A DNA stretch of 55,842 bases from Clostridia bacterium (GCA_910575245.1 CAJTEN010000031.1:1-55842), one strand, 5' to 3'; positions 43,350-52,880 are shown, numbered from the stretch's first letter. The notes: generated by a model from the letters alone, not told the origin. Translations and numbers: made by a program.

Positions 43350-45209
43350 ATGGCATCTACATTTTTCGGACTAGAGATTGCCGCATCGGGATTACGGGCA
43401 GCTAACGCCGCCCTCAACACGACGGCCAACAATATAAGCAATGCGAACACGGAAGGGTACAGCCGCCAGGAAGTAAAGCAGGAAGCGATGGATCCGCTGC
43501 GCGTGTTCTCAACCTACGGCTGTGCGGGAGCCGGTGTCAATACGCTGGCGATCGAGCGTATCAGGGATCAGTTTTATGATCAGAAATTCCGGGAGAATGA
43601 GACGAAGCTTGGCGAATTCGACACGAAAGCCTATTATTGCAAGATGATAGAGGAATATCTGACGGATGACGGTAAGACCGGGTTTAAATCGATCTTCGAC
43701 CAGTTTAGCGCGGCATTGCAGAATATTTCTACGAATGGCAGCAGCGATGCCAATAAGAGAAGCTTTATATCCGTAGCCAAGAGTATGACGGATTACTTCA
43801 ATAATATGTACGGGGACCTGCAGAATTTGCAGGCGGATGTCAACGATGAGATTAAGATACGTGTCGATCATATTAATTCCATCGCGCAGGATCTGGCAAC
43901 GGTGAATAAGCAGATCAACCTGATAGAGATCAATGGGCCGATGGCCAATGAACTGCGGGATAAGAGAGACGCCTTGCTGGATGAATTGTCCGGAATCGTG
44001 GACGTGACCGTAGCAGAGGAGCCGATCTATGACCAGCAGGGCAATGAGTCGGGCGCATACAGATGTATTGTACGGATAGCGGGCGGACAGCTTCTGGTAG
44101 ACCAGAATGAGTATAATCAGCTGGAATGTATTGCGCGGACTCCGGAAGAGAAGGTCAATCAGACAGATGTTGACGGCCTGTATGATATCCGCTGGACACA
44201 TGGACCGGATTTCGGCCTGAATAATGCCTCCATGGGCGGGGCGCTGAAGGGTCTGGTTCAGATGCGCGACGGCAATAACGGGGAATATTTCAGGGGGACG
44301 GCGAAGGATATTGTCTATAACGGCAGTACCAGCCGGGTAACAATAGAGACTACGGACGCTTATCTGAACAGCATGATGAAATGTAACCTGTCTGATTCCG
44401 GCGGTGTGATCAATATCGGAGACCAATTATACTATTTTACGGATTGGAGTTATCAGGGAGACGGTAAATATACGTTTACGATTGATAATGTTGCAAGCGA
44501 CCAGGCACTTACGGCGATGAAGAATAACCAGACAGCGACTATCGGAACGGATGTCAACTATCAGGGTGTTCCTTATTACATGCAGCAGATGAACGAGTGG
44601 ATCCGTGAGTTTGCCAAGAAGGTGAACGATATTTTCACAGAGGGCCTTACTGCTGACGATGAGGACGCAGGGATTCTGTTTACCGGTGAATATCCGAAGA
44701 ACAACGGACAGTATACGGAAGCCGAATTAAATGATGAGGTTTACAGGAACGGCAAGGGATATTATTATATGACAGCGGGTAATCTGGGAATTCTGGATGC
44801 GCTGATGAAAGATGCATCACTGCTTGGTACAAGAGGCAAGGTGCCGAAGGATGACAATGCTGATCTGGATGAGATTGATGGCGTTGAGCAGTGCGAACAG
44901 GTTAAGAAAGTTATCTCCATGCTGAGTGACAAGAACCAGTTCAGCTTCCGGGGAAGAGATGCAGGCGGTTTTCTGGAGTGTGTATTGTCTGATGCGGCCC
45001 TGAATGCCAGCAATGCCAATACCTTCTACGCCACTTACCTGAGTCTGGAGACCAGTATCGATAACCAGAGAATTTCTATTTCCGGTGTGGATGAGGATGA
45101 AGAAGCGGTAAGTCTGGTAAAATTTCAGAATTCCTATACATTGGCTTCCAAGATGATTTCTGTATTGACGGAGGTTTATGACAGATTGATTTTGCAGACG
45201 GGTGTTTAA
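43350..45209 (+). CDS. flgK: hook-filament junction protein FlgK, second paralogue
   Basis: 619 aa. N-terminal FFGLEIAASGLRAANAALNT, TTANNISNANTEGYSRQEV; C-terminal EEAVSLVKFQNSYTLASKMI, SVLTEVYDRLILQ. The middle resembles ordinary FlgK (VDHINSIAQDLATVNKQINL, NELRDKRDALLDELSGIVDV). It lies 35 bp after the first flgK with its own AGAGGTGG site. Both copies keep complete end motifs, so both probably function, perhaps as alternating or layered junction subunits. Confidence 0.9.
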   Translation: MASTFFGLEIAASGLRAANAALNTTANNISNANTEGYSRQEVKQEAMDPLRVFSTYGCAGAGVNTLAIERIRDQFYDQKFRENETKLGEFDTKAYYCKMIEEYLTDDGKTGFKSIFDQFSAALQNISTNGSSDANKRSFISVAKSMTDYFNNMYGDLQNLQADVNDEIKIRVDHINSIAQDLATVNKQINLIEINGPMANELRDKRDALLDELSGIVDVTVAEEPIYDQQGNESGAYRCIVRIAGGQLLVDQNEYNQLECIARTPEEKVNQTDVDGLYDIRWTHGPDFGLNNASMGGALKGLVQMRDGNNGEYFRGTAKDIVYNGSTSRVTIETTDAYLNSMMKCNLSDSGGVINIGDQLYYFTDWSYQGDGKYTFTIDNVASDQALTAMKNNQTATIGTDVNYQGVPYYMQQMNEWIREFAKKVNDIFTEGLTADDEDAGILFTGEYPKNNGQYTEAELNDEVYRNGKGYYYMTAGNLGILDALMKDASLLGTRGKVPKDDNADLDEIDGVEQCEQVKKVISMLSDKNQFSFRGRDAGGFLECVLSDAALNASNANTFYATYLSLETSIDNQRISISGVDEDEEAVSLVKFQNSYTLASKMISVLTEVYDRLILQTGV

Positions 45210-45249
45210 GCAATCACTCATAGTAAATGAGAAAAGAGGATGACGAGCC

Positions 45250-46782
45250 ATGAGAATGACGAATAAGATCATGCAGAACAATTCATTATACAATATCAAC
45301 CAGAACAAGATCCTGGAAGATAAGCTGACGAACCAGATGACCAATCAGAGCAAGATTGTAAGACCTTCCGATGATCCGGTGGTGGCAATCAGGGCGCTGC
45401 GTCTGAGAAGCAATGTGGCCAGTGTGACACAGTACCATGATAAGAACGCTGCGGATGCGGATCAGTGGCTGACAGTGACAGCCGATGCACTCAAAACAAT
45501 AGATGAGGTATTGAAGAGTCTGTATGAGCAGGCGACAGGCGCCGCTAATAAATATCTGACTTCGGATGATCTGGATATTATTCTGGAGCAGATGGATTCC
45601 CTGACGAAAGAATTCTATGACAGTGGTAATGTGGATTATGCAGGACGTTATGTGTTCTCCGGTTTCAGGACGGATACGGCGATTACCTTCTCCTCTGAAG
45701 ACATAGCCCAGATGGATAAGGATTCTGTATCCTATGAGATTACGGAGAAGATCGGATACGAAGGCATCAGCACGATTAATTATACGGATTTCAGCGTGCT
45801 GGATAAAGGGCTTCCGCCAGGAATATCGGCTGACGAAAGCTATGAGCAGTATGTGACCAACAACACACTGTACCGTTTCCGTCTGTCTTATGATGAAGTG
45901 GACGGAAAGGATAAGGATGGTAATAATACCGTACCGGTATTGACGAAAAACGGACTTCCGGTTACCGATATTAATACAACACCATATGAAACCGCAGAGG
46001 ATGCTTATAAGGCTGTCATTGACGGTACGGAAAAGGGAATTGCTTATATTCCGTCTACCGGTGAGCTGGTGTTCAGTGAGGCCTATTATCAGACGCTTGA
46101 TAAAGGTGACAAATTCGAGATTACCTACAATAAATCCAACTGGGAAGACGGTGATATTAATCCCGTACATTATTTCCCCTGCACGGAGACGAAAACCGTA
46201 GGCGGACAGACAAAACAGACCGTTTATAATAAGGTCAAGGAAGATCAGGACATCTATTATGATGTAGGCTTTAACCAGAAGATTCAGGTTAACACGGTGA
46301 CGGATGAAGTGTTTACCCACAATGTCCGGAGAGATATGGATGATTTCTATCATCAGAGCCGGCAGCAGCTGGAGGAAATCGAAACCAAGATCAGTGATAT
46401 CGAGAAGAAGATGGAAGAGGTGCCTGAAGGCAGCCAGGCATATGAAGAACTGGCGGCACAGCTGAAGGGCGCTAACAAGGCGGCCACCTATATCCGTGAG
46501 AATATTCAGAAGAAGTTCGAGAACCAGATTACCAAATATCAGAAATACCGTGATGACAATGACCTGGCGATTACGAATAACGCTACCAGAGGAAGCAGGC
46601 TGGATCTGATTACCGAGAGACTTTCCAATCAGAAGGCAACATTCAAGGAATTGCAGACGGACAATGAAGGCATTGATATCACACAGGTAGCGGTTGAATT
46701 ATCCAGCGCGGAACTGACTTATCAGGCAGCCCTGATGGCAACCGGCAAAATTATGCAGACTAACCTGATGAATTACATTTAA
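45250..46782 (+). CDS. flgL: hook-filament junction protein FlgL (HAP3), enlarged
   Basis: 510 aa, considerably longer than the usual about 300. N-terminal flagellin-like part MRMTNKIMQNNSLYNINQNK, SKIVRPSDDPVVAIRALRLR; then GNVDYAGRYVFSGFRTDTAI; C-terminal NATRGSRLDLITERLSNQKA, TQVAVELSSAELTYQAALMA, TGKIMQTNLMNYI. The insertion spans about residues 150-375 and is surface-exposed by position. It links FlgK to the first flagellin ring. ATG follows AGAGGATGACGAG. Next gene is fliW. Confidence 0.9.
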   Translation: MRMTNKIMQNNSLYNINQNKILEDKLTNQMTNQSKIVRPSDDPVVAIRALRLRSNVASVTQYHDKNAADADQWLTVTADALKTIDEVLKSLYEQATGAANKYLTSDDLDIILEQMDSLTKEFYDSGNVDYAGRYVFSGFRTDTAITFSSEDIAQMDKDSVSYEITEKIGYEGISTINYTDFSVLDKGLPPGISADESYEQYVTNNTLYRFRLSYDEVDGKDKDGNNTVPVLTKNGLPVTDINTTPYETAEDAYKAVIDGTEKGIAYIPSTGELVFSEAYYQTLDKGDKFEITYNKSNWEDGDINPVHYFPCTETKTVGGQTKQTVYNKVKEDQDIYYDVGFNQKIQVNTVTDEVFTHNVRRDMDDFYHQSRQQLEEIETKISDIEKKMEEVPEGSQAYEELAAQLKGANKAATYIRENIQKKFENQITKYQKYRDDNDLAITNNATRGSRLDLITERLSNQKATFKELQTDNEGIDITQVAVELSSAELTYQAALMATGKIMQTNLMNYI

Positions 46783-46827
46783 CAGTAATAACGTCTTTTT
46801 CGTATTTTAGAGAGGATGGTTAAGGAT

Positions 46828-47283
46828 ATGCAGATAACGACAAAAGTATTCGGAGAGATCGTTGTTGACGATGATAAAATGATACATTTTCCCAAAGGCA
46901 TAATCGGTTTCCCGAATTTGAAAGATTTTGCGCTTATTCATGATGAGGAAAAGGGTTTGGGCTCCATCCATTGGCTGCAGTCCATCCAGGAGCCTGCTTT
47001 TGCAATGCCGGTTATAGATCCTCTTCTGGTATGTCCCGATTACAATCCGGAAGCAGATGATGAGCTTCTGAATAATCTGGGAGAGCTTAAGCCTGAGGAG
47101 ATGCTGGTTCTAGTGACTGTGACAGTGCCTAAGGATCTGAAACAGATGTCCGCCAACCTGAAGGGACCGATCGTGATTAATGCCGCAGAGCGGAAGGCAA
47201 TACAGGTCATCGTGGAAGGCGATACTTATCAGGTGAAATTCCCGATTTATGATATTTTAAATCAGAAGAAAGCAGGTGAGTAG
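46828..47283 (+). CDS. fliW: flagellar assembly factor FliW
   Basis: 151 aa from ATG 46828 (MQITTKVFGEIVVDDDKMIH), with the ribosome-site region GAGAGGATGG upstream; the ATG at 46816 lies inside it. Typical FliW blocks are IHFPKGIIGFPNLKDFALI, SIHWLQSIQEPAFAMPVIDP and TVTVPKDLKQMSANLKGPIV. FliW binds either unexported flagellin or CsrA; when flagellin is exported, FliW is freed to trap CsrA and so relieve repression of flagellin translation. Stop TAG directly abuts the csrA ATG. Confidence 0.93.
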   Translation: MQITTKVFGEIVVDDDKMIHFPKGIIGFPNLKDFALIHDEEKGLGSIHWLQSIQEPAFAMPVIDPLLVCPDYNPEADDELLNNLGELKPEEMLVLVTVTVPKDLKQMSANLKGPIVINAAERKAIQVIVEGDTYQVKFPIYDILNQKKAGE

Positions 47284-47502
47284 ATGTTAGCTTTATCCAG
47301 AAAGAAGAATGAAGCGTTGGTGATCAACAATAACGTGGAGATCACAGTGCTGGAGATCAAAGGCGAACAGGTAAAGCTGGGCATCAGCGCTCCACGTGAA
47401 GTGCCTGTATACCGCAAGGAAGTCTACGTGCAGATTCAGGATTCCAATCAGGAGGCTGTCAATGTGGACGGCATGGAGGCTTTGAAGACTCTGTTGGGGT
47501 GA
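47284..47502 (+). CDS. csrA: translational regulator CsrA
   Basis: 72 aa, normal for the Gram-positive type. MLALSRKKNEALVINNNVEI, TVLEIKGEQVKLGISAPREV and PVYRKEVYVQIQ show the complete beta-barrel dimer with the RNA-binding Arg/Leu near the start and VxxxRxEV strand. The C-terminal extension (about residues 55-72) is where FliW binds non-competitively. It represses flagellin mRNA by covering GGA motifs near the ribosome site, and such motifs are present at 54955-54986. A terminator follows at 47579. Confidence 0.94.
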   Translation: MLALSRKKNEALVINNNVEITVLEIKGEQVKLGISAPREVPVYRKEVYVQIQDSNQEAVNVDGMEALKTLLG

Positions 47503-47578
47503 GATATAGTAAACGAGATTTCCAATGCCGTAAACGATAAATTTATTTTATGAATGTATGAATATCAAGAATATTAGG

Positions 47579-47628
47579 AAACCTTACTGATTATCAGGTT
47601 TGCAAACTGAATATCAGTAAGGTTTTTT
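47579..47628. terminator. terminator after csrA, usable from both sides
   Basis: AAACCTTACTGAT (47579-47591) pairs with ATCAGTAAGGTTT (47613-47625), followed by TTT; the loop contains a further CAGGTTTGCAAACTG stem. It ends the flgM-csrA operon and may also stop the convergent glycosyltransferase transcript. Confidence 0.85.
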
Positions 47629-47674
47629 GCGGATCTGTTCCATCCAAATTGCTTTGTGACGGAATGCGCAGATC

Positions 47675-48907
47675 TCACAGCGTGGAATTCAATACCCGTA
47701 TCATTTCAGCGATCCTGATTTCATAAGTGTGCAGCCTGGCTGTTTTTTCATATCCGTTAATGGCTATTTCCAGACGCTCTTCATCGTGAGCCAGATAATA
47801 CTGTACTTTCTGTTCCAACTCTTCCATGGATTCGTAAGTTTCCAGATCCCTTCCGATTTCAAAATAATCCGGAATTTCCGCCTGGTAATTCGTCAGAAGA
47901 AAACCGCCGCATCCCAGTATATCCCAGATCCGCAGGGAAAGTCCTGTCTCGATGGGACGCATGGTGATATTCAGATTGATCCTGCTGGCATGAAAGACCT
48001 TGGGCATTTCTGTCAGTGTTTTCACAGGGCCCATACAGTGGACTCCATGAAGCGGGGCGGTATCGCTGCCGGTATATAGCTTCACCCGAAAATGCTCTGC
48101 CAGGCGGTTTAGTGTCCGTTCCCGCTCGATGGCCGCCAGCTTCATGCCGATATACTGATGCGCGGCCAGATAACGGTCCGTGTCCATATAAGTATCGGCT
48201 CCCTTGTAAAAGTTCGGGTCCGCATCGGCAATCTCTCGGATCACACGGTCCGTCAGGGTATCCGCGATGAAGTTACAGCCATACACTTTAAGCTGTGCTT
48301 CCATCAGGCCATCCACGAATCCTTGCGTGTATTGAGAAAGGCCGGGGGTAACAGGCTCCTGTAAAACAGATTCCTGGGACACAGCGGGGATGTGCAGCAA
48401 TTTGTCATACCGGCATTTCTCGGTATAAAGAGATCCTACGAAGCTGACATCCCCGCCGTATTTTACAAAGTCCTCCTCCGTCATGCGCAGCACCACATCC
48501 TCCCAGCGCTTTACATTCGCGGCAAGCGGCAGATAGAAGATCCGTTCCGGATTGACAGGATGGAAGAACTGATACTGTGCCCGGTCAAACAGGAAGATCC
48601 GGTTCCATTCATTCCGAAGAGCGTTGGAAAACAATTCCGGCACAGGTGAATCGACACTCCAACATACGTAGGGTATTTTAAACCGATTGCAGGTATAGGA
48701 AATGGCCGGAAAAAAATTGATGCTGAATACAAAGGCAAAAGAATGCTCCATAAGCCACTGCGTAATCCTGGCGGCGCATTGCCTGGGCGTAGTTGTCTTG
48801 TCCGTCATCTCCATCTCTTCCGTGCAGACGGTGACGCCGAAATCAGAGAAAGTACGGATGATATCCGGTTCGCAGATGTTGTTGTAGCGGTAAAATAAGA
48901 TTTCCAT
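47675..48907 (-). CDS. CgeB/DUF3880-type glycosyltransferase
   Basis: 410 aa. The N-terminal DUF3880 region (FAFVFSINFFPAISYTCNRF, IPYVCWSVDSPVPELFS, RIFYLPLAANVKRWE) is followed by a C-terminal Glyco_trans_1_2 domain (HASRINLNITMRPIETGLSL, RIWDILGCGGFLLTNYQAEI, GRDLETYESMEELEQKVQYY). The fold is GT-B. In flagellated Clostridia such genes inside flagellar clusters glycosylate flagellin; the position between csrA and flaG supports this, as does a second glycosyltransferase beside the flagellin gene. It lies on the opposite strand to its neighbours. No membrane segments, so cytoplasmic. Confidence 0.82.
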   Translation of the reverse strand: MEILFYRYNNICEPDIIRTFSDFGVTVCTEEMEMTDKTTTPRQCAARITQWLMEHSFAFVFSINFFPAISYTCNRFKIPYVCWSVDSPVPELFSNALRNEWNRIFLFDRAQYQFFHPVNPERIFYLPLAANVKRWEDVVLRMTEEDFVKYGGDVSFVGSLYTEKCRYDKLLHIPAVSQESVLQEPVTPGLSQYTQGFVDGLMEAQLKVYGCNFIADTLTDRVIREIADADPNFYKGADTYMDTDRYLAAHQYIGMKLAAIERERTLNRLAEHFRVKLYTGSDTAPLHGVHCMGPVKTLTEMPKVFHASRINLNITMRPIETGLSLRIWDILGCGGFLLTNYQAEIPDYFEIGRDLETYESMEELEQKVQYYLAHDEERLEIAINGYEKTARLHTYEIRIAEMIRVLNSTL

Positions 48908-48970
48908 AAGAGTCTCCGTTCTTATCAGGTAAAACAGCCGTTACGATATTACACCGACAATTACAATAGC

Positions 48971-49008
48971 CTTTGCGGTAAATGCAAAGTCCTGGGCTGA
49001 ACTGTTAC
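48971..49008 (-). repeat. dispersed palindromic-element end (copy C, reversed)
   Basis: On the minus strand: GTAACAGTTCAGCCCAGG followed by ACTTTGCATTTACCGCAAAG, the same end-plus-hairpin unit as 18762-18800 with two changes. It lies upstream of the glycosyltransferase and its partner end was not found. Confidence 0.65.
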
Positions 49009-49304
49009 TTGTAATCAGGCAGAATGCTATTGTACCATGTTATTGTATCATGAAAACAGACACAATGTAAGTTCTTGGCTTAAGGCTTTATCATTCCGGT
49101 CTGTCAAAAAGAAATACGGCTGCCCTAAATATATTCCGCTTTTTTCCGATATATATATCAAAGATTACGTAGTAACTCTCTATTCTTATGCCATGCAGAA
49201 CTATGCTTTATATGCAGATACTCCCAAATGTGATAGAGGGGAACAGACGTTATCATAAGACGATTCTATAATGTTTATTTTATATCACATGGAGGTGATC
49301 AGCA

Positions 49305-49766
49305 ATGGCAGTAGAACCATTAAGCAGTGCTATGACATATCAGGCGCAATCAGCTGTAAAACCACAGACAGCGACACCAGTGAACACGGAAGTTCCTGTG
49401 GACGGACAGACATTGAATGTTGATGCGACAACAGCATCTGTAGCCAAAGTGCAGCCCGAAGAAGAGAAGGCCGGCAGTGAGGGCAATGGAAGTAAACAGC
49501 AACAGGAGAAGCAGGATATGCAGGATATGCAGATGCCTGGGACTCCGGAGCATCTGAAGAAGATGATTGCAGAGATGAACAGGAAGATCAGCAACAGAAA
49601 TGAAGAAGCTGTGTTTGGTGTTCATGAGAAGACCAACAGAATTATGATCAAGATATTGGATAAGGATACGAAGGAAGTAGTCAAAGAATTTCCGCCGGAG
49701 AAGACGCTGGATATGATCGCCAGTATCTGGGAGATGGCAGGTATCCTTGTAGATCAGAAAATGTAG
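49305..49766 (+). CDS. flaG: flagellar protein FlaG
   Basis: 153 aa. The N-terminal about 80 residues are low-complexity (TPVNTEVPVDGQTLNVDATT, KQQQEKQDMQDMQ) and the C-terminal FlaG domain is typical: LKKMIAEMNRKISNRNEEAV, FGVHEKTNRIMIKILDKDTK, EVVKEFPPEKTLDMIASIWE. FlaG influences filament length and is usually encoded directly before fliD, as here. GGAGGTGAT precedes the ATG. The 397-bp space upstream holds copy C of the palindromic element and no convincing gene. Confidence 0.9.
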   Translation: MAVEPLSSAMTYQAQSAVKPQTATPVNTEVPVDGQTLNVDATTASVAKVQPEEEKAGSEGNGSKQQQEKQDMQDMQMPGTPEHLKKMIAEMNRKISNRNEEAVFGVHEKTNRIMIKILDKDTKEVVKEFPPEKTLDMIASIWEMAGILVDQKM

Positions 49767-49830
49767 TGCATGACTACCAGTATTTGACAGTTCAATAATG
49801 CACAAGACAGAATTTTAGGAGGGAACAAAA

Positions 49831-52194
49831 ATGGCTATCAGGATTACGGGTATGTATTCCGGTCTGGATACGGAGAGTATCATCAGCGAGCTTGCCTCTG
49901 CGCAGAGCGTAAAGAAGAATAAATTGGTAAAGGCACAGACCAAGCTGAGCTGGAAGCAGGATGCATGGAAGGCCCTGAATACGAAGATTTTCAGTTTCTA
50001 CACGAATGTGTTGGGCAATATGCGATATGAAGGTTCTTATATGAAGAAGGCGACCAAGGTGTCCAATACGAATGCAGTCAGTGTTGTAACGTCGGCGGAT
50101 GCACCGAACAATGTGCAGACGATGACTGTGGATAAGCTGGCGAAGCAGGGAGCCCTGACAGGTACTCAGCTTACCACTGATAAGGATGGTAATAGGGTGA
50201 CGGCATCCACGACGCTTGAACAGCTGGGAATGACCGGCGACGGATCGATTTCGGTGAAAGTAGGTAATTCGTCGGTTGATATTTCTGTCACGAAAGATAT
50301 GAAGATCTCTGATGTAGTGAAGAAATTACAGGCTGCCGGAATCAATGCAAGCTTCGATTCAAAGAACCAGAGACTCTATCTGAATTCCAAAGACTCAGGC
50401 GCGGCGGCAAACTTTACGATCACAAGCAATGATGCGGGCGGAAAGGATGTACTGTCTAAATTAGGTTTGGTTGCGGCTTATGATAAGAACAGTGCTGAAT
50501 ATAAGGAGTATGAGCGCTGGAAGAATTATGGACTTTCCACCAGCCCGATGAGCCCGGAGCGTGCCGAAGCAGAGAAGGCAGCATTGAAGAAATTAATTGC
50601 GTCTAAGAAAGAAAGCACAGATGCTCTTCTGGCAGCCAACGAGGAGTATCAGAAGAGATTAGATGAACTAAGAAAGATAAACAGCGAGGCGGATAGTCCG
50701 TACCTTGAGGATATGACCGCCGATGCCCTGTACGATGCCTTGTACGGTCCGGAACATGAGATTGTGAAGACCGATGCAGACGGCAATCCGGTACAGACAC
50801 CGAAGCTTGACGCCAACGGCAAGCCGATACAGGTGCAGAAGACAGACTCGGACGGTAATCCGGTATTTGATGCATATGGCGATCCGGTCATGGAATATGT
50901 CATGGAGGACGTCAAGATCAAGGTCAGGGACGGCGGCGCCAAGAAGGCGTTGGATGACGCCCAGGCGAAGCTGAAAGAGGTCATGGCGTCAGATACTGCA
51001 ACCGAGCAGGAGCGTAAGGACGCCCAGGATGCCGTAACACAGGCACAGAAAAACTTTAATGAGTTAAGCGGGAAATACAGTTATATAAGATCCATAGAAA
51101 ATCTTGAGAAGGCGATTGACCAGAACAATACAACCATAGCAGCCAACAGGGAATACTATGAAGTGGATGCCAACGGGGAACCGGTTCTTGACGGAGGCGG
51201 GAATTTACAGCCGACCCAGAAGGCGAAGGATGAAGTTACAAAATATTTCAACGATAAGATAACGGCTGCGGAGAAATACCTGCAGGATGCTGATGCGTAT
51301 CTGGCTCTCTCGCCGGAAGACCAGAAAGCACAGGCATCTAAGTATGCGACCAGAGTTGAGGGCCAGGATGCCGAGATTACTGTAAACGGCGTAACGTATA
51401 CAAACAGTAAGAACACCTTCGAGATTAACGGCCTGACCATCACGGCACAGCAGGAGACGGCTCCCGGAGAAGAAATTACTCTGACCACAACAGAAGATAC
51501 CGAGGGTATCTATGATATGATCAAGAATTTCTTCACCGAGTACAACAAGCTGATCAATGAGATGGATGCTATGTATAATGCCGATTCGTCGAAAGGTTAT
51601 GAGCCCCTTCTTTCAGAGGAGAAGGCAGGTTTGGCTGACTCTGAGATCGAAGAGTGGGAGAAGAAAATCAAAGATTCCCTGCTCCGCAGAGATGCCACTC
51701 TGCGTGACGTCACAGACGCTATCAAGACCGTGATGCTGCAGGGGACTACCGTAAACGGCAAGAAGATGTATCTGTCGGATTTCGGTATCAATACACTGGG
51801 ATACTTCAAAGCGGCTGATAACGAGAAAGGGGCTTACCATATCAATGGTGATAAAGACGATGGAACGGTAGCGAATGAAGACGATACGCTGCGTGCAATG
51901 ATTGCATCCGACCCTGCAAGCGTTCAGAAGTTCTTCGCCGGTTTGACCAAGAATCTGTATGAAACGCTGACAGATAAGATGAAGAGCGTTAAGGATACCA
52001 GCAGTGCCTTTACCGTGTATAACGATAAGACAATGCAGAAGGAATACGACGATTATAAAGATAAGATTAAGAAAGAAGAGACCAAGTTGAATAACCTGAT
52101 CGACAGCTGGTACAAGAAGTTCTCAGCGATGGAGACCGCGATGGCGAAGCTGCAGTCCAAGAATAATGCCGTGTCCAGTATGTTTGGCGGTTGA
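49831..52194 (+). CDS. fliD: flagellar filament cap protein FliD, enlarged
   Basis: 787 aa, longer than the usual 450-650. N-terminal FliD_N: RITGMYSGLDTESIISELAS, KNKLVKAQTKLSWKQDAWKA. The FliD_C region has IYDMIKNFFTEYNKLINEMD, MYNADSSKGYEPLLSEEKAG, YLSDFGINTLGYFKAADNEK, and the C-terminal coiled coil closes with MAKLQSKNNAVSSMFGG. The pentameric cap folds incoming flagellin at the tip. The extra length is an insertion at about residues 230-480, rich in charged helix and carrying a short tandem repeat (DADGNPVQ, DANGKPIQ, DSDGNPVF, YGDPV) at about 313-352. AGGAGGG precedes the ATG. Confidence 0.9.
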   Translation: MAIRITGMYSGLDTESIISELASAQSVKKNKLVKAQTKLSWKQDAWKALNTKIFSFYTNVLGNMRYEGSYMKKATKVSNTNAVSVVTSADAPNNVQTMTVDKLAKQGALTGTQLTTDKDGNRVTASTTLEQLGMTGDGSISVKVGNSSVDISVTKDMKISDVVKKLQAAGINASFDSKNQRLYLNSKDSGAAANFTITSNDAGGKDVLSKLGLVAAYDKNSAEYKEYERWKNYGLSTSPMSPERAEAEKAALKKLIASKKESTDALLAANEEYQKRLDELRKINSEADSPYLEDMTADALYDALYGPEHEIVKTDADGNPVQTPKLDANGKPIQVQKTDSDGNPVFDAYGDPVMEYVMEDVKIKVRDGGAKKALDDAQAKLKEVMASDTATEQERKDAQDAVTQAQKNFNELSGKYSYIRSIENLEKAIDQNNTTIAANREYYEVDANGEPVLDGGGNLQPTQKAKDEVTKYFNDKITAAEKYLQDADAYLALSPEDQKAQASKYATRVEGQDAEITVNGVTYTNSKNTFEINGLTITAQQETAPGEEITLTTTEDTEGIYDMIKNFFTEYNKLINEMDAMYNADSSKGYEPLLSEEKAGLADSEIEEWEKKIKDSLLRRDATLRDVTDAIKTVMLQGTTVNGKKMYLSDFGINTLGYFKAADNEKGAYHINGDKDDGTVANEDDTLRAMIASDPASVQKFFAGLTKNLYETLTDKMKSVKDTSSAFTVYNDKTMQKEYDDYKDKIKKEETKLNNLIDSWYKKFSAMETAMAKLQSKNNAVSSMFGG

Positions 52195-52356
52195 TGCTTT
52201 TAGGCAGTGGGTTCAGCCAGGCAGACAATCGATTGTGCTGATTGTGCCGGAATGTAAAACGAATGCGGAGGGCTGTCAGCCTGTACTTTTGGGTAAGTCT
52301 GTGTCAGGCCAATACGTTATTACACGATGGATTGTAAAATAATATGATGCACATAC

Positions 52357-52386
52357 GGACAGTGCACTTGCTGCACTGTCCTGTTT
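52357..52386 (+). terminator. terminator after fliD
   Basis: GGACAGTGCA (52357-52366) pairs perfectly with TGCACTGTCC (52372-52381) over CTTGC, followed by TGTTTT. Confidence 0.85.
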
Positions 52387-52410
52387 TAAAGTCTGGAAAA
52401 AACCTGCGGC

Positions 52411-52439
52411 TTGACAGGCCGCGCGGTCAACTGTATTAT
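52411..52439 (+). promoter_or_regulatory. sigma-A-type promoter of fliS
   Basis: TTGACA (52411-52416), 17-nt spacer, TATTAT (52434-52439), near consensus. The predicted start at about 52446 is followed by the dyad ATACACT-TAAG-AGTGTAT, a possible operator or 5' hairpin. Unlike flgM and flagellin, fliS seems to use the housekeeping sigma factor. Confidence 0.7.
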
Positions 52440-52502
52440 AAAATCAAAGACTTTTATAATACACTTAAGAGTGTATAAGTACGATCAAGGAGGAACAGAC
52501 TT

Positions 52503-52880
52503 ATGCCGTTACAGAATCCCTATGAGCAGTATCAGAGAAATAAAATATTGACAGCTACACCGTCGGAAGTGACTTTGATGCTATATGAGGGTGCGATCAA
52601 GTTCTGCAATATCGCGATCATGGCAATTGAAAACAACGATATGGAGAAAGCCCATACCAATATCATGAAGACACAGCGGATCATTGAGGAGTTTAGGAAC
52701 ACACTGGACCGAAAATATGAGGTCGCGGAGGATTTCGACAGAATCTATGTATATGTGCTCCGGCGTTTGTTTGATGCCAATATCAAGAAGGATAAGGAGA
52801 TTCTGGAAGAAGTAAACGGACATCTGCGCAGTCTGCGGGACACGTGGAAAGAAGTTATGAAGAAATGCAACAAAGCATAG
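52503..52880 (+). CDS. fliS: flagellin chaperone FliS
   Basis: 125 aa. MPLQNPYEQYQRNKILTATP is the characteristic start, followed by EVTLMLYEGAIKFCNIAIMA, HTNIMKTQRIIEEFRNTLDR and KKDKEILEEVNGHLRSLRDT. It binds the C-terminus of flagellin and prevents cytoplasmic polymerisation. CAAGGAGG lies 9 nt before the ATG. It is followed after 13 bp by a FliT-like gene. Confidence 0.93.
   Translation: MPLQNPYEQYQRNKILTATPSEVTLMLYEGAIKFCNIAIMAIENNDMEKAHTNIMKTQRIIEEFRNTLDRKYEVAEDFDRIYVYVLRRLFDANIKKDKEILEEVNGHLRSLRDTWKEVMKKCNKA

Noticed and set aside
49037..49258. 73-codon plus-strand frame before flaG
   Set aside because: No ribosome site, no recognisable motif, and it starts inside the palindromic-element flank.
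50770..50890. Possible CRISPR-like array in the repetitive part of fliD
   Set aside because: Repeats are short, degenerate and in frame inside a coding region; no regular spacers. No CRISPR array was seen elsewhere in the window.
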